Notes under the pieces: generated by a model
What the model was told of the DNA's origin: nothing
The model's input: the letters and a program-made list of their open reading frames with translations, nothing else
The model's database searches: none
Shown here: piece after piece, positions 16,633 to 25,302 of the stretch
Layout: every line of letters begins with the position of its first letter
How positions within the stretch are numbered: the stretch's first letter is position 1
Source of the DNA: Streptomyces microflavus
GTDB lineage: Bacteria > Actinomycetota > Actinomycetes > Streptomycetales > Streptomycetaceae
Length of the DNA: 64,000 nt
Reading direction: 5' to 3'
Assembly: GCF_014650075.1 (NCBI RefSeq)
Contig: NZ_BMUG01000013.1
Location: 1-64,000 of the forward strand
Program-made: the position numbers and the translations under genes

Positions 16633-17505
16633 GTGAGCACTTCGCAGATCACCTTCCTCAAGGGTCACGGCACCGAGAACGACTTCGTGATCGTCCCCGA
16701 CCCGGACAACGCCCTCGCGCTGCCCGCCTCCGTCGTCGCCCGGATCTGCGACCGCAGGGCCGGTATCGGCGGGGACGGCCTGCTGCACGTCGTCCGCTCC
16801 GCGGCCCACCCCGAGGCCCAGGACATGGCCGCCGAGGCCGAGTGGTTCATGGACTACCGCAACGCGGACGGCTCGATCGCCGAGATGTGCGGCAACGGGG
16901 TGCGCGTCTTCGCCCACTACCTCCAGCGCGAGGGGCTCGTCGAGCAGGGCGGCCTCGCCGTCGCCACCCGGGGCGGCATCAAGCAGGTGCACCTCGCCAA
17001 GGACGGCGACATCACCGTCTCCATGGGGCGTGCCGTGCTGCCCGAGGAGAGCGCCACGGTCGCCGTCGGGGAGCGCAGCTGGCCCTCCCGCAACGTCAAC
17101 ATGGGCAACCCGCACGCCGTCGCCTTCGTCGACGACCTCGCCCACGCCGGCGATCTCCTCTCCGCCCCTCCGGTCAGCCCCGCCGCGGTCTACCCCGACG
17201 GCGTCAACGTCGAGTTCGTCGTGGACCGGGGCCCGCGCCATGTCGCCATGCGCGTCCACGAGCGCGGCTCCGGCGAGACCCGCTCCTGCGGCACCGGCGC
17301 CTGCGCGGTGGCCGTCGCCACCGCCCGCCGGGACGGCACGGACCCGGCGGTGACCGGGCTCCCCGCGACGTACACGGTGGACCTCCCCGGCGGCACCCTG
17401 ACCATCACCGAGCACCCGGACGGCGCGGTGGACATGACCGGCGCCGCGGTGATCGTCGCCGAGGGCACCATCGACCCGGCCTGGCTCGAAGCGGCGGGCG
17501 GCTGA
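16633..17505 (+). CDS. dapF: Diaminopimelate epimerase DapF
   Basis: A 290-residue cofactor-free racemase that turns LL-DAP into meso-DAP for lysine (and, in many bacteria, peptidoglycan). Both catalytic cysteines are visible: Cys86 in AEMCGNGVRVF and Cys219 in TRSCGTGACAVA. The start FLKGHGTENDFVIVPD is typical. The GTG at 16633 is preferred over upstream in-frame codons because the protein begins a few residues before this motif. TACAGT ends exactly 6 nt before the GTG and no Shine-Dalgarno is present, pointing to a leaderless mRNA. Confidence 0.97.
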   Translation: MSTSQITFLKGHGTENDFVIVPDPDNALALPASVVARICDRRAGIGGDGLLHVVRSAAHPEAQDMAAEAEWFMDYRNADGSIAEMCGNGVRVFAHYLQREGLVEQGGLAVATRGGIKQVHLAKDGDITVSMGRAVLPEESATVAVGERSWPSRNVNMGNPHAVAFVDDLAHAGDLLSAPPVSPAAVYPDGVNVEFVVDRGPRHVAMRVHERGSGETRSCGTGACAVAVATARRDGTDPAVTGLPATYTVDLPGGTLTITEHPDGAVDMTGAAVIVAEGTIDPAWLEAAGG

Positions 17506-17713
17506 GCGCCGGGCGGCTCATCGGCCGAGCGCCGAGGGCCGGGCGGCTCCCGGTTCGAAACCGTGGTCGGTCGGAGCTTCGCTCGAATGGGTGATCCGTT
17601 TCACGCTGGGCGAGAGCCGGACTGCGCCACGTGGTGGGGTCGATAGCATCAAGCACCGGCCCGGAGAAGCGTCCGCCTCTCCCCACCGCCGGTCGACTCC
17701 GCCGGAGGTGCCC

Positions 17714-19870
17714 ATGAGTGCAGAGGCCGCCGATCCCGCCGCTGTGCCCCGCAGGCGGAGCCTGCCCAGGATCGATCTGCGCAGACTGGGCCGGGTGGCG
17801 CTGCTCGGCCCGGTTTCCCGCGACCGGCTGCCCGACGCCATCGGCCATGTCGCCGACGCGCACCGGGCCCACCATCCCGACGCCGACCTGGGCATCCTCC
17901 ACCGCGCCTACGTCCTCGCGGAGTCCTCGCACCGGGGCCAGATGCGCAAGAGCGGCGAGCCGTACATCACGCACCCGCTGGCCGTCACCCTGATCCTGGC
18001 CGAGCTCGGAGCCGAGACCACCACCCTGACCGCCTCCCTTCTCCACGACACCGTCGAGGACACCGAGGTGACCCTCGATCAGGTGCGGGACCAGTTCGGC
18101 GAGGAGGTCTGCTATCTCGTCGACGGCGTCACCAAACTGGAGAAGGTCGACTACGGCGCCGCCGCCGAGCCGGAGACCTTCCGCAAGATGCTCGTCGCCA
18201 CCGGCAACGACGTCCGGGTCATGTCGATCAAACTGGCCGACCGGCTGCACAACATGCGCACCCTCACCGTGATGCGCCCCGAGAAGCAGGCCAGGATCGC
18301 CAAGGTCACCCGGGACGTCCTCATCCCGCTGGCCGAACGGCTCGGCGTACAGGCGCTCAAGACCGAGCTCGAAGACCTGGTCTTCGCGATCCTGGACCCC
18401 GAGGAGTACGCGGACACCCGCGCCCTCATCGCGTCCGCCGCCGGCGAGGAGGACCCTCTGGGCGCCATCGCCGACTGCGTCCGGGCCACCCTGCGGGAAG
18501 CGGGCATCAGCGCCGAAGTCCTCATCAGGCCCCGCCACTTCGTCTCCGTGCACCGGGTCCGCAGGAAACGCGGCGAACTGCGCCCCACCGACTTCGGCCG
18601 ACTGCTCGTCCTGGTCGGCGAGGACGCCGACTGCTACGCCGTCCTCGGTGAGCTGCACACCTGCTTCACCCCGGTGATCTCCGAGTTCAAGGACTTCATC
18701 GCCGCCCCCAAGTTCAACCTGTACCAGTCGCTGCACACCGCCGTCGTCGGCCCCGAGGGCGCCGTCGCCGAAGTCCTCATCCGTACGCACCGGATGCACA
18801 AGGTCGCCGAGGCGGGCGTCGTCGCCCTGGGCAACCCGTACGCCCCTGACGCGACCACCGCCCACGACGGCGCCGCCCAGCAGACCGAACCGTCCGACGA
18901 GCGCGCCGACCCGACCCGGCCGGGCTGGCTCTCCCGGCTGCTGGACTGGCAGGAGTCCGCCACCGACCCCGACACCTTCTGGACCACGCTCCGCGCCGAC
19001 CTCGCCCAGGACCGCGAGATCACCGTGTTCCGCACCGACGGCGGCACCCTCGGCCTGCCCGCCGGGGCCAGCTGTATCGACGCCGCCTACGCCCAGCACG
19101 GGGAGCGGGCGCACGCCTGCATCGGAGCACGCGTCAACGGCCGCCTCGCCACCCTCTCCACCCAGCTCAGCGACGGGGACACCGTGCAGCTGCTGCTCGC
19201 CCAGGACACCGCCTCCGGCCCGTCCCCCGAGTGGCTCGACCACGCCCGTACCCCCGCGGCCCGCATCGCGATCACCGGCTGGCTCTCCGCCCACCCCGAC
19301 GCCCCGGGCCCGGAGGCCGGGGGAGCCGACGGCCGTACGGAGCCTGCGGCCGACAACCCGCAGTCCGCCGCACCCGCCCGCACCCGGTCCGGCGTGCGCG
19401 CCGCCAACGTCGTCGTGGACGGCCCCGAGAGCCCCGTCCGCCTGGCCGGCTGCTGTACGCCGGTGCCCCCGGACGAGGTGGTCGGCATCGTGGTCCGGGG
19501 CGGCGCCGTCACCGTGCACCGCCAGGAGTGTCCCGCCGTCGCCCGGATGCGGGAGATCGGCCGCGCCCCCGTCGCCGCCCGCTGGCGCGACGAGGACGGC
19601 TGGAGCGACCCCGCTGCCTGCCGGGTCACGCTCGTCGCCGAGTCCTTCGGGCGCCCCCGGCTCCTCGCCGACCTCACCGAAGCGATCGCCACGGCCGACG
19701 CGGCGATCGTCTCCGCCACCGTCGAACCGCCCAGCGAACAGCGCGTCCGGCACACCTACACCCTTCAGCTCCCCGACGCCGCCGGGCTGCCCGCCCTGAT
19801 GCGCGCCATGCGCGAGGTCGCCGGGGTCTACGACGTCAGCCGCGCCCAGCACCCGGCGGCCACCGGCTGA
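17714..19870 (+). CDS. rshA: (p)ppGpp synthetase/hydrolase family protein RshA
   Basis: A 718-residue RelA/SpoT homologue with the order HD hydrolase - synthetase - TGS - ACT. The hydrolase motifs are intact: MRKSGEPYITHPLAV, SLLHDTVEDTE (HDxxED) and KLADRLHNMRTL. The synthetase domain is recognisable (EDADCYAVLGELH, FKDFIAAPKFNLYQSLHT, AEVLIRTHRMHKVAEAG) but altered: the usual RPKH..S.Y.KM block reads RPRHFVSVHRVRRKR, the arginine of the DxxxxR strand is missing, and the AHWxYK motif after IRT is absent. The TGS start is FRTDGGTLGLPAG and ACT is C-terminal. The ATG at 17714 follows GGAGG by 5 nt. Position next to dapF and hflX matches S. coelicolor rshA, the second RSH besides relA. Confidence 0.9.
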   Translation: MSAEAADPAAVPRRRSLPRIDLRRLGRVALLGPVSRDRLPDAIGHVADAHRAHHPDADLGILHRAYVLAESSHRGQMRKSGEPYITHPLAVTLILAELGAETTTLTASLLHDTVEDTEVTLDQVRDQFGEEVCYLVDGVTKLEKVDYGAAAEPETFRKMLVATGNDVRVMSIKLADRLHNMRTLTVMRPEKQARIAKVTRDVLIPLAERLGVQALKTELEDLVFAILDPEEYADTRALIASAAGEEDPLGAIADCVRATLREAGISAEVLIRPRHFVSVHRVRRKRGELRPTDFGRLLVLVGEDADCYAVLGELHTCFTPVISEFKDFIAAPKFNLYQSLHTAVVGPEGAVAEVLIRTHRMHKVAEAGVVALGNPYAPDATTAHDGAAQQTEPSDERADPTRPGWLSRLLDWQESATDPDTFWTTLRADLAQDREITVFRTDGGTLGLPAGASCIDAAYAQHGERAHACIGARVNGRLATLSTQLSDGDTVQLLLAQDTASGPSPEWLDHARTPAARIAITGWLSAHPDAPGPEAGGADGRTEPAADNPQSAAPARTRSGVRAANVVVDGPESPVRLAGCCTPVPPDEVVGIVVRGGAVTVHRQECPAVARMREIGRAPVAARWRDEDGWSDPAACRVTLVAESFGRPRLLADLTEAIATADAAIVSATVEPPSEQRVRHTYTLQLPDAAGLPALMRAMREVAGVYDVSRAQHPAATG

Positions 19871-19899
19871 GCACCGCCCCGGGGAGGCCGCCTCGTTCG

Positions 19900-19923
19900 G
19901 GTGGTGCGGCGCGCGGCACCACC
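19900..19923 (+). terminator. Putative terminator after rshA
   Basis: GGTGGTGC / GCACCACC (8 bp, loop GGCGCGCG) starts 29 nt past the rshA stop and before the peptidase start at 19956. Confidence 0.5.
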
Positions 19924-19955
19924 GGGAGAGCGCCCGGCGCTGATAGCGGTAGTCC

Positions 19956-21410
19956 ATGCCGCACCTCTCCCGCCGCCTGCGGGCCGCCCTCCTGGCCACC
20001 GCGTCGCTCACCCTCGTCGCCGCCGCCCTGCCCGCACCCGAGCCCCTCGGCATCGGTGACCGGCTCTTCCCCGAGCTGGGCAACCCCGGCTACGACGTCC
20101 TCACGTACGACATCGCTTTCACCTACCACGGCAGCAACACCAAGCCCCTGGACGCCGTCACCAAGATCAGGGCCCGAACCACCGCACCGCTGGACCGCAT
20201 CAACCTCGACTTCGCCCGGGGCACCGTCCAGGGCGTCGAGGTCAACGGGCTGGCCGCCGACTTCGGGAGCAAGAACGAGGACCTGGTCGTCCAGGCCCCC
20301 CGCCGCCTCCCCGAAGGCGCGCCCCTGAACATCACGGTCCACCACACCAGCGACCCGGCCGGAACCGCGGGCAACGGCGGCTGGATCCGAACCGCCGACG
20401 GCCTCGCCATGGCCAACCAGGCCGACGCCGCCCACCGGGTCTTCCCCAGCAACGACCACCCCTCGGACAAGGCGCACTTCACCTTCCGCATCACCGCGCC
20501 CAAGGACCTCACGGCCGTCGCCAACGGACTGCCCGCCGGCCGGACCCGTAACGGCGCCACGACCACCTGGACCTACCGCACCCAGCACCCCATGGCCACC
20601 GAGCTCGCCCAGGTCTCCATCGGCCGGTCCGCCGTCCACCACCACACAGGACCGCACGGACTCCCGCTGCGCGACGTCGTCCCGGCCGCCGACCGCGAGA
20701 AGCTGGAGCCCTGGCTGAAGAAGACGCCCGCCCAGCTGGAGTGGATGGAGCGGCGGGTCGGCCGCTACCCCTTCGAGACGTACGGAGTCCTCGTCGCCGA
20801 CAGCCGCATCGGCTTCGCACTGGAGACCCAGACCATCTCGCTCTTCGGCAGGTCCCTCTTCACCGAGCCCGCCTACCCCGAGTGGTACGTCGACTCCGTC
20901 ATGGTCCACGAACTGGCCCACCAGTGGTTCGGCAACAGCGTCACGCCCGCCTCCTGGTCCGACCTCTGGCTCAACGAAGGTCACGCCAGCTGGTACGAGG
21001 CCCTGTACGCCGAGGAGAACGGCGGAGGGACGCTGGAGCGCCGGATGCGCGAGGCGTACAAGCTCTCCGACGGCTGGCGGGCGAACGGCGGCCCGCCCGC
21101 GCACCCGGACGGCCCGGCCGAGGGGGAGAAGCTCTCCCTGTTCCGGCCCGTCGTCTACGACGGCAGCGCCCTGGTGCTCTACGCCCTCCGCCAGGAGATC
21201 GGCGCGGCCGCCTTCGACCGGCTGCAGCGCGCCTGGGTCCGGATCCACCGGGACGGTACGGCGACCACCGCGGACTTCGTCCGGCTGGCGTCCGGCATCG
21301 GGGGACGCGACCTGACGGCCTTCTTCGACGGCTGGCTGTACGGGAAGAAGACACCGCCGATGCCCGGACACCCCGACTGGAGTGCGGCCGAGCCCGCTGT
21401 CACCCCCTGA
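19956..21410 (+). CDS. Secreted M1 family zinc metallopeptidase
   Basis: A 484-residue exported aminopeptidase. The signal peptide is MPHLSRRLRAALLATASL followed by a hydrophobic stretch ending near ALPAPEP. An N-terminal beta domain (YDVLTYDIAFTYHG) precedes the catalytic domain with HELAHQWFGNS (HExxH) and the third zinc ligand 19 residues on in LWLNEGHASWYEALY. The exopeptidase motif usually read GAMEN is replaced by FALETQTISLF, as in many short Streptomyces M1 enzymes. The ERAP-like C-terminal domain is absent, making it half the size of PepN. Confidence 0.9.
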   Translation: MPHLSRRLRAALLATASLTLVAAALPAPEPLGIGDRLFPELGNPGYDVLTYDIAFTYHGSNTKPLDAVTKIRARTTAPLDRINLDFARGTVQGVEVNGLAADFGSKNEDLVVQAPRRLPEGAPLNITVHHTSDPAGTAGNGGWIRTADGLAMANQADAAHRVFPSNDHPSDKAHFTFRITAPKDLTAVANGLPAGRTRNGATTTWTYRTQHPMATELAQVSIGRSAVHHHTGPHGLPLRDVVPAADREKLEPWLKKTPAQLEWMERRVGRYPFETYGVLVADSRIGFALETQTISLFGRSLFTEPAYPEWYVDSVMVHELAHQWFGNSVTPASWSDLWLNEGHASWYEALYAEENGGGTLERRMREAYKLSDGWRANGGPPAHPDGPAEGEKLSLFRPVVYDGSALVLYALRQEIGAAAFDRLQRAWVRIHRDGTATTADFVRLASGIGGRDLTAFFDGWLYGKKTPPMPGHPDWSAAEPAVTP

Positions 21411-21413
21411 AGC

Positions 21414-21429
21414 CTGGGGAAAACCCCAG
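21414..21429 (+). terminator. Small hairpin after M1 peptidase
   Basis: CTGGGG-AAAA-CCCCAG (6-bp stem) starts 4 nt after the peptidase stop and precedes the hflX promoter. Short but well placed. Confidence 0.5.
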
Positions 21430-21508
21430 TGACGGGCCCGGCGGGGCCGTGCCACTATCGACACGTCGGCACGGCGGAGAGCACCGGAAACCCCTGGCGG
21501 GCACGGCC

Positions 21509-21535
21509 GGGAATCATCCGGACACATCACACGTT
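21509..21535 (+). promoter_or_regulatory. SigR-type promoter of hflX
   Basis: GGGAAT (21509-21514), exactly 18 nt, then GTT (21533-21535) matches the SigR (thiol-oxidative stress sigma) consensus GGAAT-N18-GTT. The predicted +1 falls near 21542, about 30 nt before the hflX ATG and with an AAGGA ribosome site between. Confidence 0.65.
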
Positions 21536-21573
21536 GTGACTGGCGTAAAGACTTCTATCGACGTAAGGATCCA

Positions 21574-23094
21574 ATGACCTCCTCTTCTTCCCTTCCCCAG
21601 GACGCGCAGGACGCGCAGAGCGCCACGGAGAACACCCCCGAGAGCCTCACCGAGAGCCTTCGGGCCGACGCCCTGATGGAAGAGGACGTCGCCTGGAGCC
21701 AGGAGATCGACGGAGCGCGCGACGGCGACCAGCTGGACCGCTCCGAGCGTGCCGCCCTGCGGCGCGTCGCCGGTCTCTCCACGGAGCTCGAGGACGTCAC
21801 CGAGGTCGAGTACCGACAGCTGCGCCTGGAGCGCGTCGTGCTGGTCGGTGTCTGGACCTCGGGGACGGTGCGCGACGCGGAGATCTCCCTCGCGGAGCTC
21901 GCCGCACTCGCCGAGACGGCGGGCGCACAAGTGCTCGACGCGGTGTACCAGCGGCGCGACAAGCCCGACCCGGCGACCTACATCGGGTCCGGCAAGGCGC
22001 TGCAGCTGCGGGACATCGTCCTCGAATCCGGGGCCGACACCGTCGTCTGCGACGGTGAGCTCAGCCCGGGCCAGCTGATCCACCTGGAAGACGTCGTCAA
22101 GGTGAAGGTGGTCGACCGGACCGCCCTCATCCTCGACATCTTCGCCCAGCACGCCAAGTCCCGGGAGGGCAAGGCGCAGGTCTCGCTGGCACAGATGCAG
22201 TACATGCTGCCGAGGCTGCGCGGCTGGGGTCAGTCGCTCTCCCGTCAGATGGGTGGCGCCGGTTCCGGCGGCGGTGGCGGCATGGCCACGCGTGGTCCCG
22301 GTGAGACCAAGATCGAGACGGACCGGCGGCGGATCCGCGAGAAGATGGCGAAGATGCGCCGGGAGATCGCGGAGATGAAGACCGGCCGCGAGATCAAGCG
22401 GCAGGAGCGCAAGCGCAACAAGGTGCCCTCCGTCGCCATCGCCGGATACACCAACGCGGGCAAGTCCTCGCTGCTCAACCGCCTCACCGGAGCCGGTGTC
22501 CTGGTGGAGAACGCCCTGTTCGCCACCCTGGACCCGACCGTGCGCCGGGCCGAGACACCGAGCGGCCGCATCTACACCCTCGCCGACACCGTCGGGTTCG
22601 TACGGCACCTGCCGCACCACCTCGTCGAGGCGTTCCGCTCCACGATGGAGGAGGTCGGCGAGTCCGATCTCATCCTGCACGTGGTGGACGGCTCCCACCC
22701 GGTGCCGGAGGAGCAGCTCGCCGCGGTGCGCGAGGTCATCCGGGACGTCGGCGCGGTCAATGTGCGCGAGATCGTCGTGATCAACAAGGCGGACGCGGCG
22801 GACCCGCTGGTCCTCCAGCGGCTCCTGCGCAACGAGAAGTACGCGATCGCGGTCTCGGCCCGGACCGGTGCCGGAATCGACGAGCTGCTCGCGCTCATCG
22901 ACGACGAGCTGCCGCGCCCGTCCGTCGAGATCGAGGTGCTCGTGCCGTACATCCAGGGGGCCCTGGTCTCCCGGGTGCACGCCGAGGGTGAGGTCCTCTC
23001 CGAGGAGCACACCGCCGACGGCACCCTGCTCAAGGCCCAGGTCCACGAGGAACTGGCAGCGGAGCTGGGGACGTTCGTCCCCGCCGCGCACTGA
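21574..23094 (+). CDS. hflX: GTPase HflX
   Basis: A 506-residue ribosome-binding GTPase that splits stalled 70S ribosomes after stress. The N-terminal HflX domain includes PATYIGSGKALQLRDIV and the linker GGMATRGPGETKIETDRRRI. The G domain has IAGYTNAGKSSLLNRL (G1), DTVGFVRHLP (G3) and VVINKADA (G4). A ~70-residue N-terminal extension is normal in Streptomyces. The ATG at 21574 follows AAGGA by 6 nt. A SigR-like promoter lies just upstream, suggesting induction under disulfide stress. Confidence 0.95.
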   Translation: MTSSSSLPQDAQDAQSATENTPESLTESLRADALMEEDVAWSQEIDGARDGDQLDRSERAALRRVAGLSTELEDVTEVEYRQLRLERVVLVGVWTSGTVRDAEISLAELAALAETAGAQVLDAVYQRRDKPDPATYIGSGKALQLRDIVLESGADTVVCDGELSPGQLIHLEDVVKVKVVDRTALILDIFAQHAKSREGKAQVSLAQMQYMLPRLRGWGQSLSRQMGGAGSGGGGGMATRGPGETKIETDRRRIREKMAKMRREIAEMKTGREIKRQERKRNKVPSVAIAGYTNAGKSSLLNRLTGAGVLVENALFATLDPTVRRAETPSGRIYTLADTVGFVRHLPHHLVEAFRSTMEEVGESDLILHVVDGSHPVPEEQLAAVREVIRDVGAVNVREIVVINKADAADPLVLQRLLRNEKYAIAVSARTGAGIDELLALIDDELPRPSVEIEVLVPYIQGALVSRVHAEGEVLSEEHTADGTLLKAQVHEELAAELGTFVPAAH

Positions 23095-23111
23095 TCACCG
23101 CACGGCGCAGG

Positions 23112-23164
23112 CCGTGAACGACGATGCCCGACCGGGACCCCCGGTCGGGCATCGTCGTTCACGG
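23112..23164. terminator. Strong bidirectional terminator after hflX
   Basis: A perfect 25-bp inverted repeat (arms 23112-23136 and 23140-23164, loop ACC) lies between the convergent hflX and anti-sigma-type kinase genes, ending 20 nt before the latter's stop. Confidence 0.92.
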
Positions 23165-23183
23165 TGCCTCGTTCACGGGGTCA

Positions 23184-23633
23184 CTACGCACCGTCGCCCG
23201 CCGTGCCGGAGCCGCCCCCGGCGTTCCCGTACCCCGGGGGCACGAAACACGCGGTCACGGTCTTGCCGTCCCGCTGCGCATGGTGCTGCCAGCTGTCGGC
23301 CAGCGCGTCGACGATGGCCATACCCCGGCCGCCGAGTGCGCCGGGGCCGGCGTCGCGCGGAGCGGGCGGCTGCGGGCTGGAGTCGTGGACACTCACATGC
23401 AGGCACGCGCTGTCCCAGGTCAGAACGAGCTGGGCGTCGCTGTGGGCGTGCCTGTGCGCGTTGGTGATGAGCTCGGAGACGGCGATGAGCACCGAATCCA
23501 CGGTGTCGGGCGCCTTCTCGGCCCACTCCAGTGATTCGAGGTGCTCCCGCGCCCAGTGCCGCCCCGCCCGCACTCCTTGGGAGATGGGGAAGGACTGCGC
23601 CCAGCCCACCGCCCTCATCGTGGAATCGGTCAT
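23184..23633 (-). CDS. Anti-sigma-factor-type ATP-binding kinase (RsbW-like)
   Basis: A 149-residue stand-alone HATPase domain of the RsbW/SpoIIAB family, which in Streptomyces control sigma-B-like factors or signal through STAS proteins. The N box VLIAVSELITNAHRHAHSDA and G box GPGALGGRGMAIVDALADSW are clear, and the C-terminal strand is TVTACFVPPG. The ATG at 23633 is chosen because GAGAGG is 7 nt upstream; an ATG at 23639 would put that site one base from the start. No sigma factor or STAS gene is adjacent, so the partner is unknown. Confidence 0.88.
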   Translation of the reverse strand: MTDSTMRAVGWAQSFPISQGVRAGRHWAREHLESLEWAEKAPDTVDSVLIAVSELITNAHRHAHSDAQLVLTWDSACLHVSVHDSSPQPPAPRDAGPGALGGRGMAIVDALADSWQHHAQRDGKTVTACFVPPGYGNAGGGSGTAGDGA

Positions 23634-23702
23634 CGCCATGCCTCTCGGTCGTGGCCGTACGGGATCCGGCGCCCGGTTGCCTTCCGTGTACCCGCCGGAA
23701 CG

Positions 23703-23740
23703 CGGAACACCGTCCCGCCGGAGGGCGGGACGGTGTTCCG
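23703..23740 (-). terminator. Terminator of trypsin-like lipoprotein gene
   Basis: A perfect 17-bp inverted repeat (23703-23719, 23724-23740; loop GGAG) starts 33 nt past the protease stop on the minus strand and separates it from the kinase gene. Confidence 0.85.
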
Positions 23741-23773
23741 GAGCTCTCGGCCGGGCGCGGAGCGCTGGTGGCC

Positions 23774-25000
23774 CTACTGACCCGCGTACTTCTCGCTGAC
23801 CGCACGGTAGACGCCCTCGGCCTCCTTGCCGAGCCGGGGGCCGGCCAGCCAGCCCGCCGAGATCGGGCCGATCGAGGTGTTCGAGACCAGGGCGGGCTTG
23901 CCGTCCTGGCCGGCCGCGACCCAGCCGCCGCCGGACGAACCACCGGTCATCGTGCAGCCGATGCGGTACATCGTCGGCTCGTCCTGGCGGACCGAAAGAC
24001 GGCCCGGCCTGTCCTGGCACCGGAACAGCTTCTGGCCGTCGAACGGCGGCGCGGCCGGGTAGCCGACGGCCGTCATGGACGCGATCTGCGGTACGGCGGG
24101 AGCGTTGAACTCGACCGGCAGTGCCGAACCGACCGTCTCCTCCAGCGACTTGCCCGTCGAGCCCTTCTCCGGCGCCACGTGCAGCACCGCGAAGTCGTAC
24201 GGGGCGCCCTGCCCGCCGGTCGACGCACCCTCGGCGATCCACTGCTCGGAGGTCTGGGCCCACCGGCCCCACCACACCCCGTAAGGAGCGACCTTCTCCT
24301 TGGGCGCGGTGTCCAGCTCCGCCGGCGAGAGGCCGTCGTTGTTGTACGACGGGACGAAGGCGATGTTGCGGTACCAGCCGCCCTCCTTGCCCGCGTGCAC
24401 ACAGTGCCCGGCGGTCCACACCATGTTGGACTTGCCGGGGTTCGCCGGGTCCTTCACCACGGTCGCGGAACAGACCATCGAGCCCTTGGGGCCGTCGAAG
24501 ACCAGCTTCCCGGCCTCCGGGGCCCTGTCGTGGTACGGCGTCGCCACCCCGGCCGCCCGGACGGGCGCGGGCGTCGGGTCCGTCACGCCGTCGTCACCGG
24601 AGATGTCGTTGTCGACCGGGTTCTCCGGGGGCTTGTCGGCCTCCCGCATCCGCTCCGGGTCCCAGAGGCCTTCGATGACCGGGTTGACGAAGTCCTTGGC
24701 CTCACGCAGCCACTTGTCCTTGTCCCAGTTCTTCCACTCGCCGTCCCGCCACTTGTCCGGATCGATCCCGTGCTCCTTGAGCCGGTTCTTGAGATCGTCC
24801 GGGATGACGACCTTGCCGTCGGACGACGGGTCGGCCGAGGCGCTGGGCGTCGTACCGCCCGCGTTGTCCTCCTCCGGACCGCAGGCGGTGGCGGTGAGCG
24901 CCAGGACGGCGACGGCCGCCGTCGCGGCGAGCACGCCGGAGGGCATGCGCCGTACGCGCCTGCCGCGGCGCGCGGTGTCGGTCGGGCGAATGGGTCGCAT
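23774..25000 (-). CDS. Trypsin-like serine protease, predicted lipoprotein
   Basis: A 408-residue exported protease. The signal peptide has twin-Arg-rich residues (RRGRRVRR) and a hydrophobic core ending VLALTATACGPEE, so Cys40 is the likely lipidation site; the same lipobox core occurs in GluB. About 150 acidic/Pro-rich residues precede the catalytic domain. The triad is visible: VWTAGHCVHAG (His), DFAVLHVAP (Asp) and CTMTGGSSGGGWV (Ser). The GGSSGGG serine context is that of the glutamyl-endopeptidase-like branch. The ATG at 25000 has GGGGGA 7 nt upstream. Substrate unknown. Confidence 0.88.
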   Translation of the reverse strand: MRPIRPTDTARRGRRVRRMPSGVLAATAAVAVLALTATACGPEEDNAGGTTPSASADPSSDGKVVIPDDLKNRLKEHGIDPDKWRDGEWKNWDKDKWLREAKDFVNPVIEGLWDPERMREADKPPENPVDNDISGDDGVTDPTPAPVRAAGVATPYHDRAPEAGKLVFDGPKGSMVCSATVVKDPANPGKSNMVWTAGHCVHAGKEGGWYRNIAFVPSYNNDGLSPAELDTAPKEKVAPYGVWWGRWAQTSEQWIAEGASTGGQGAPYDFAVLHVAPEKGSTGKSLEETVGSALPVEFNAPAVPQIASMTAVGYPAAPPFDGQKLFRCQDRPGRLSVRQDEPTMYRIGCTMTGGSSGGGWVAAGQDGKPALVSNTSIGPISAGWLAGPRLGKEAEGVYRAVSEKYAGQ

Positions 25001-25302
25001 CTGGTGATCCCCCTGGGACTTCGTCACTCGGTACTCCGTGCAGCTTTCGGACACTTCGGGGCCGTAGGACAGCTGTTTCCGGCCCTCTGTGCGGCCCCCA
25101 CTATGCCGGTGCCGATGGGGACGGCACGCGGCAGGTCCACGGTTCCGTCTCCGCAAGGATGTTCCGATTTACCCGTGATCCCTTGCGGCCGGCGTCGTTG
25201 GTACGTACGGGGGACACCGGGACAGCGTTCACCCCCGCACTCCGTCCGCGCGAAAACGTATCGACGTGCAACGCAACTGTTACCGCAGGAGGATCAAGAG
25301 CC
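25001..25302. other. Divergent protease / siderophore operon control region (302 nt)
   Basis: No gene is supported. It holds an 8-bp perfect inverted repeat (25151-25158 / 25181-25188) with a 22-nt loop and the ribosome site AGGAGGA before 25303. I looked for a DmdR/IdeR iron box (TTAGGTTAGGCTAACCTAA-like) and saw none, which is notable for a siderophore operon. Confidence 0.6.
25151..25188. promoter_or_regulatory. Inverted repeat upstream of siderophore operon
   Basis: CCGCAAGG at 25151-25158 and its exact complement CCTTGCGG at 25181-25188, 22 nt apart, about 115 bp upstream of the aminotransferase GTG and 150 bp from the protease ATG. Candidate regulator site for either gene. Confidence 0.4.

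Noticed and set aside
17405-20083. 892-codon minus-strand frame
   Set aside because: Antisense to dapF, rshA and the peptidase start; Gly/Arg-rich shadow only.
25001-25302. Iron box (DmdR/IdeR site) before the siderophore operon
   Set aside because: No TTAGGTTAGGCTAACCTAA-like sequence seen in this stretch.
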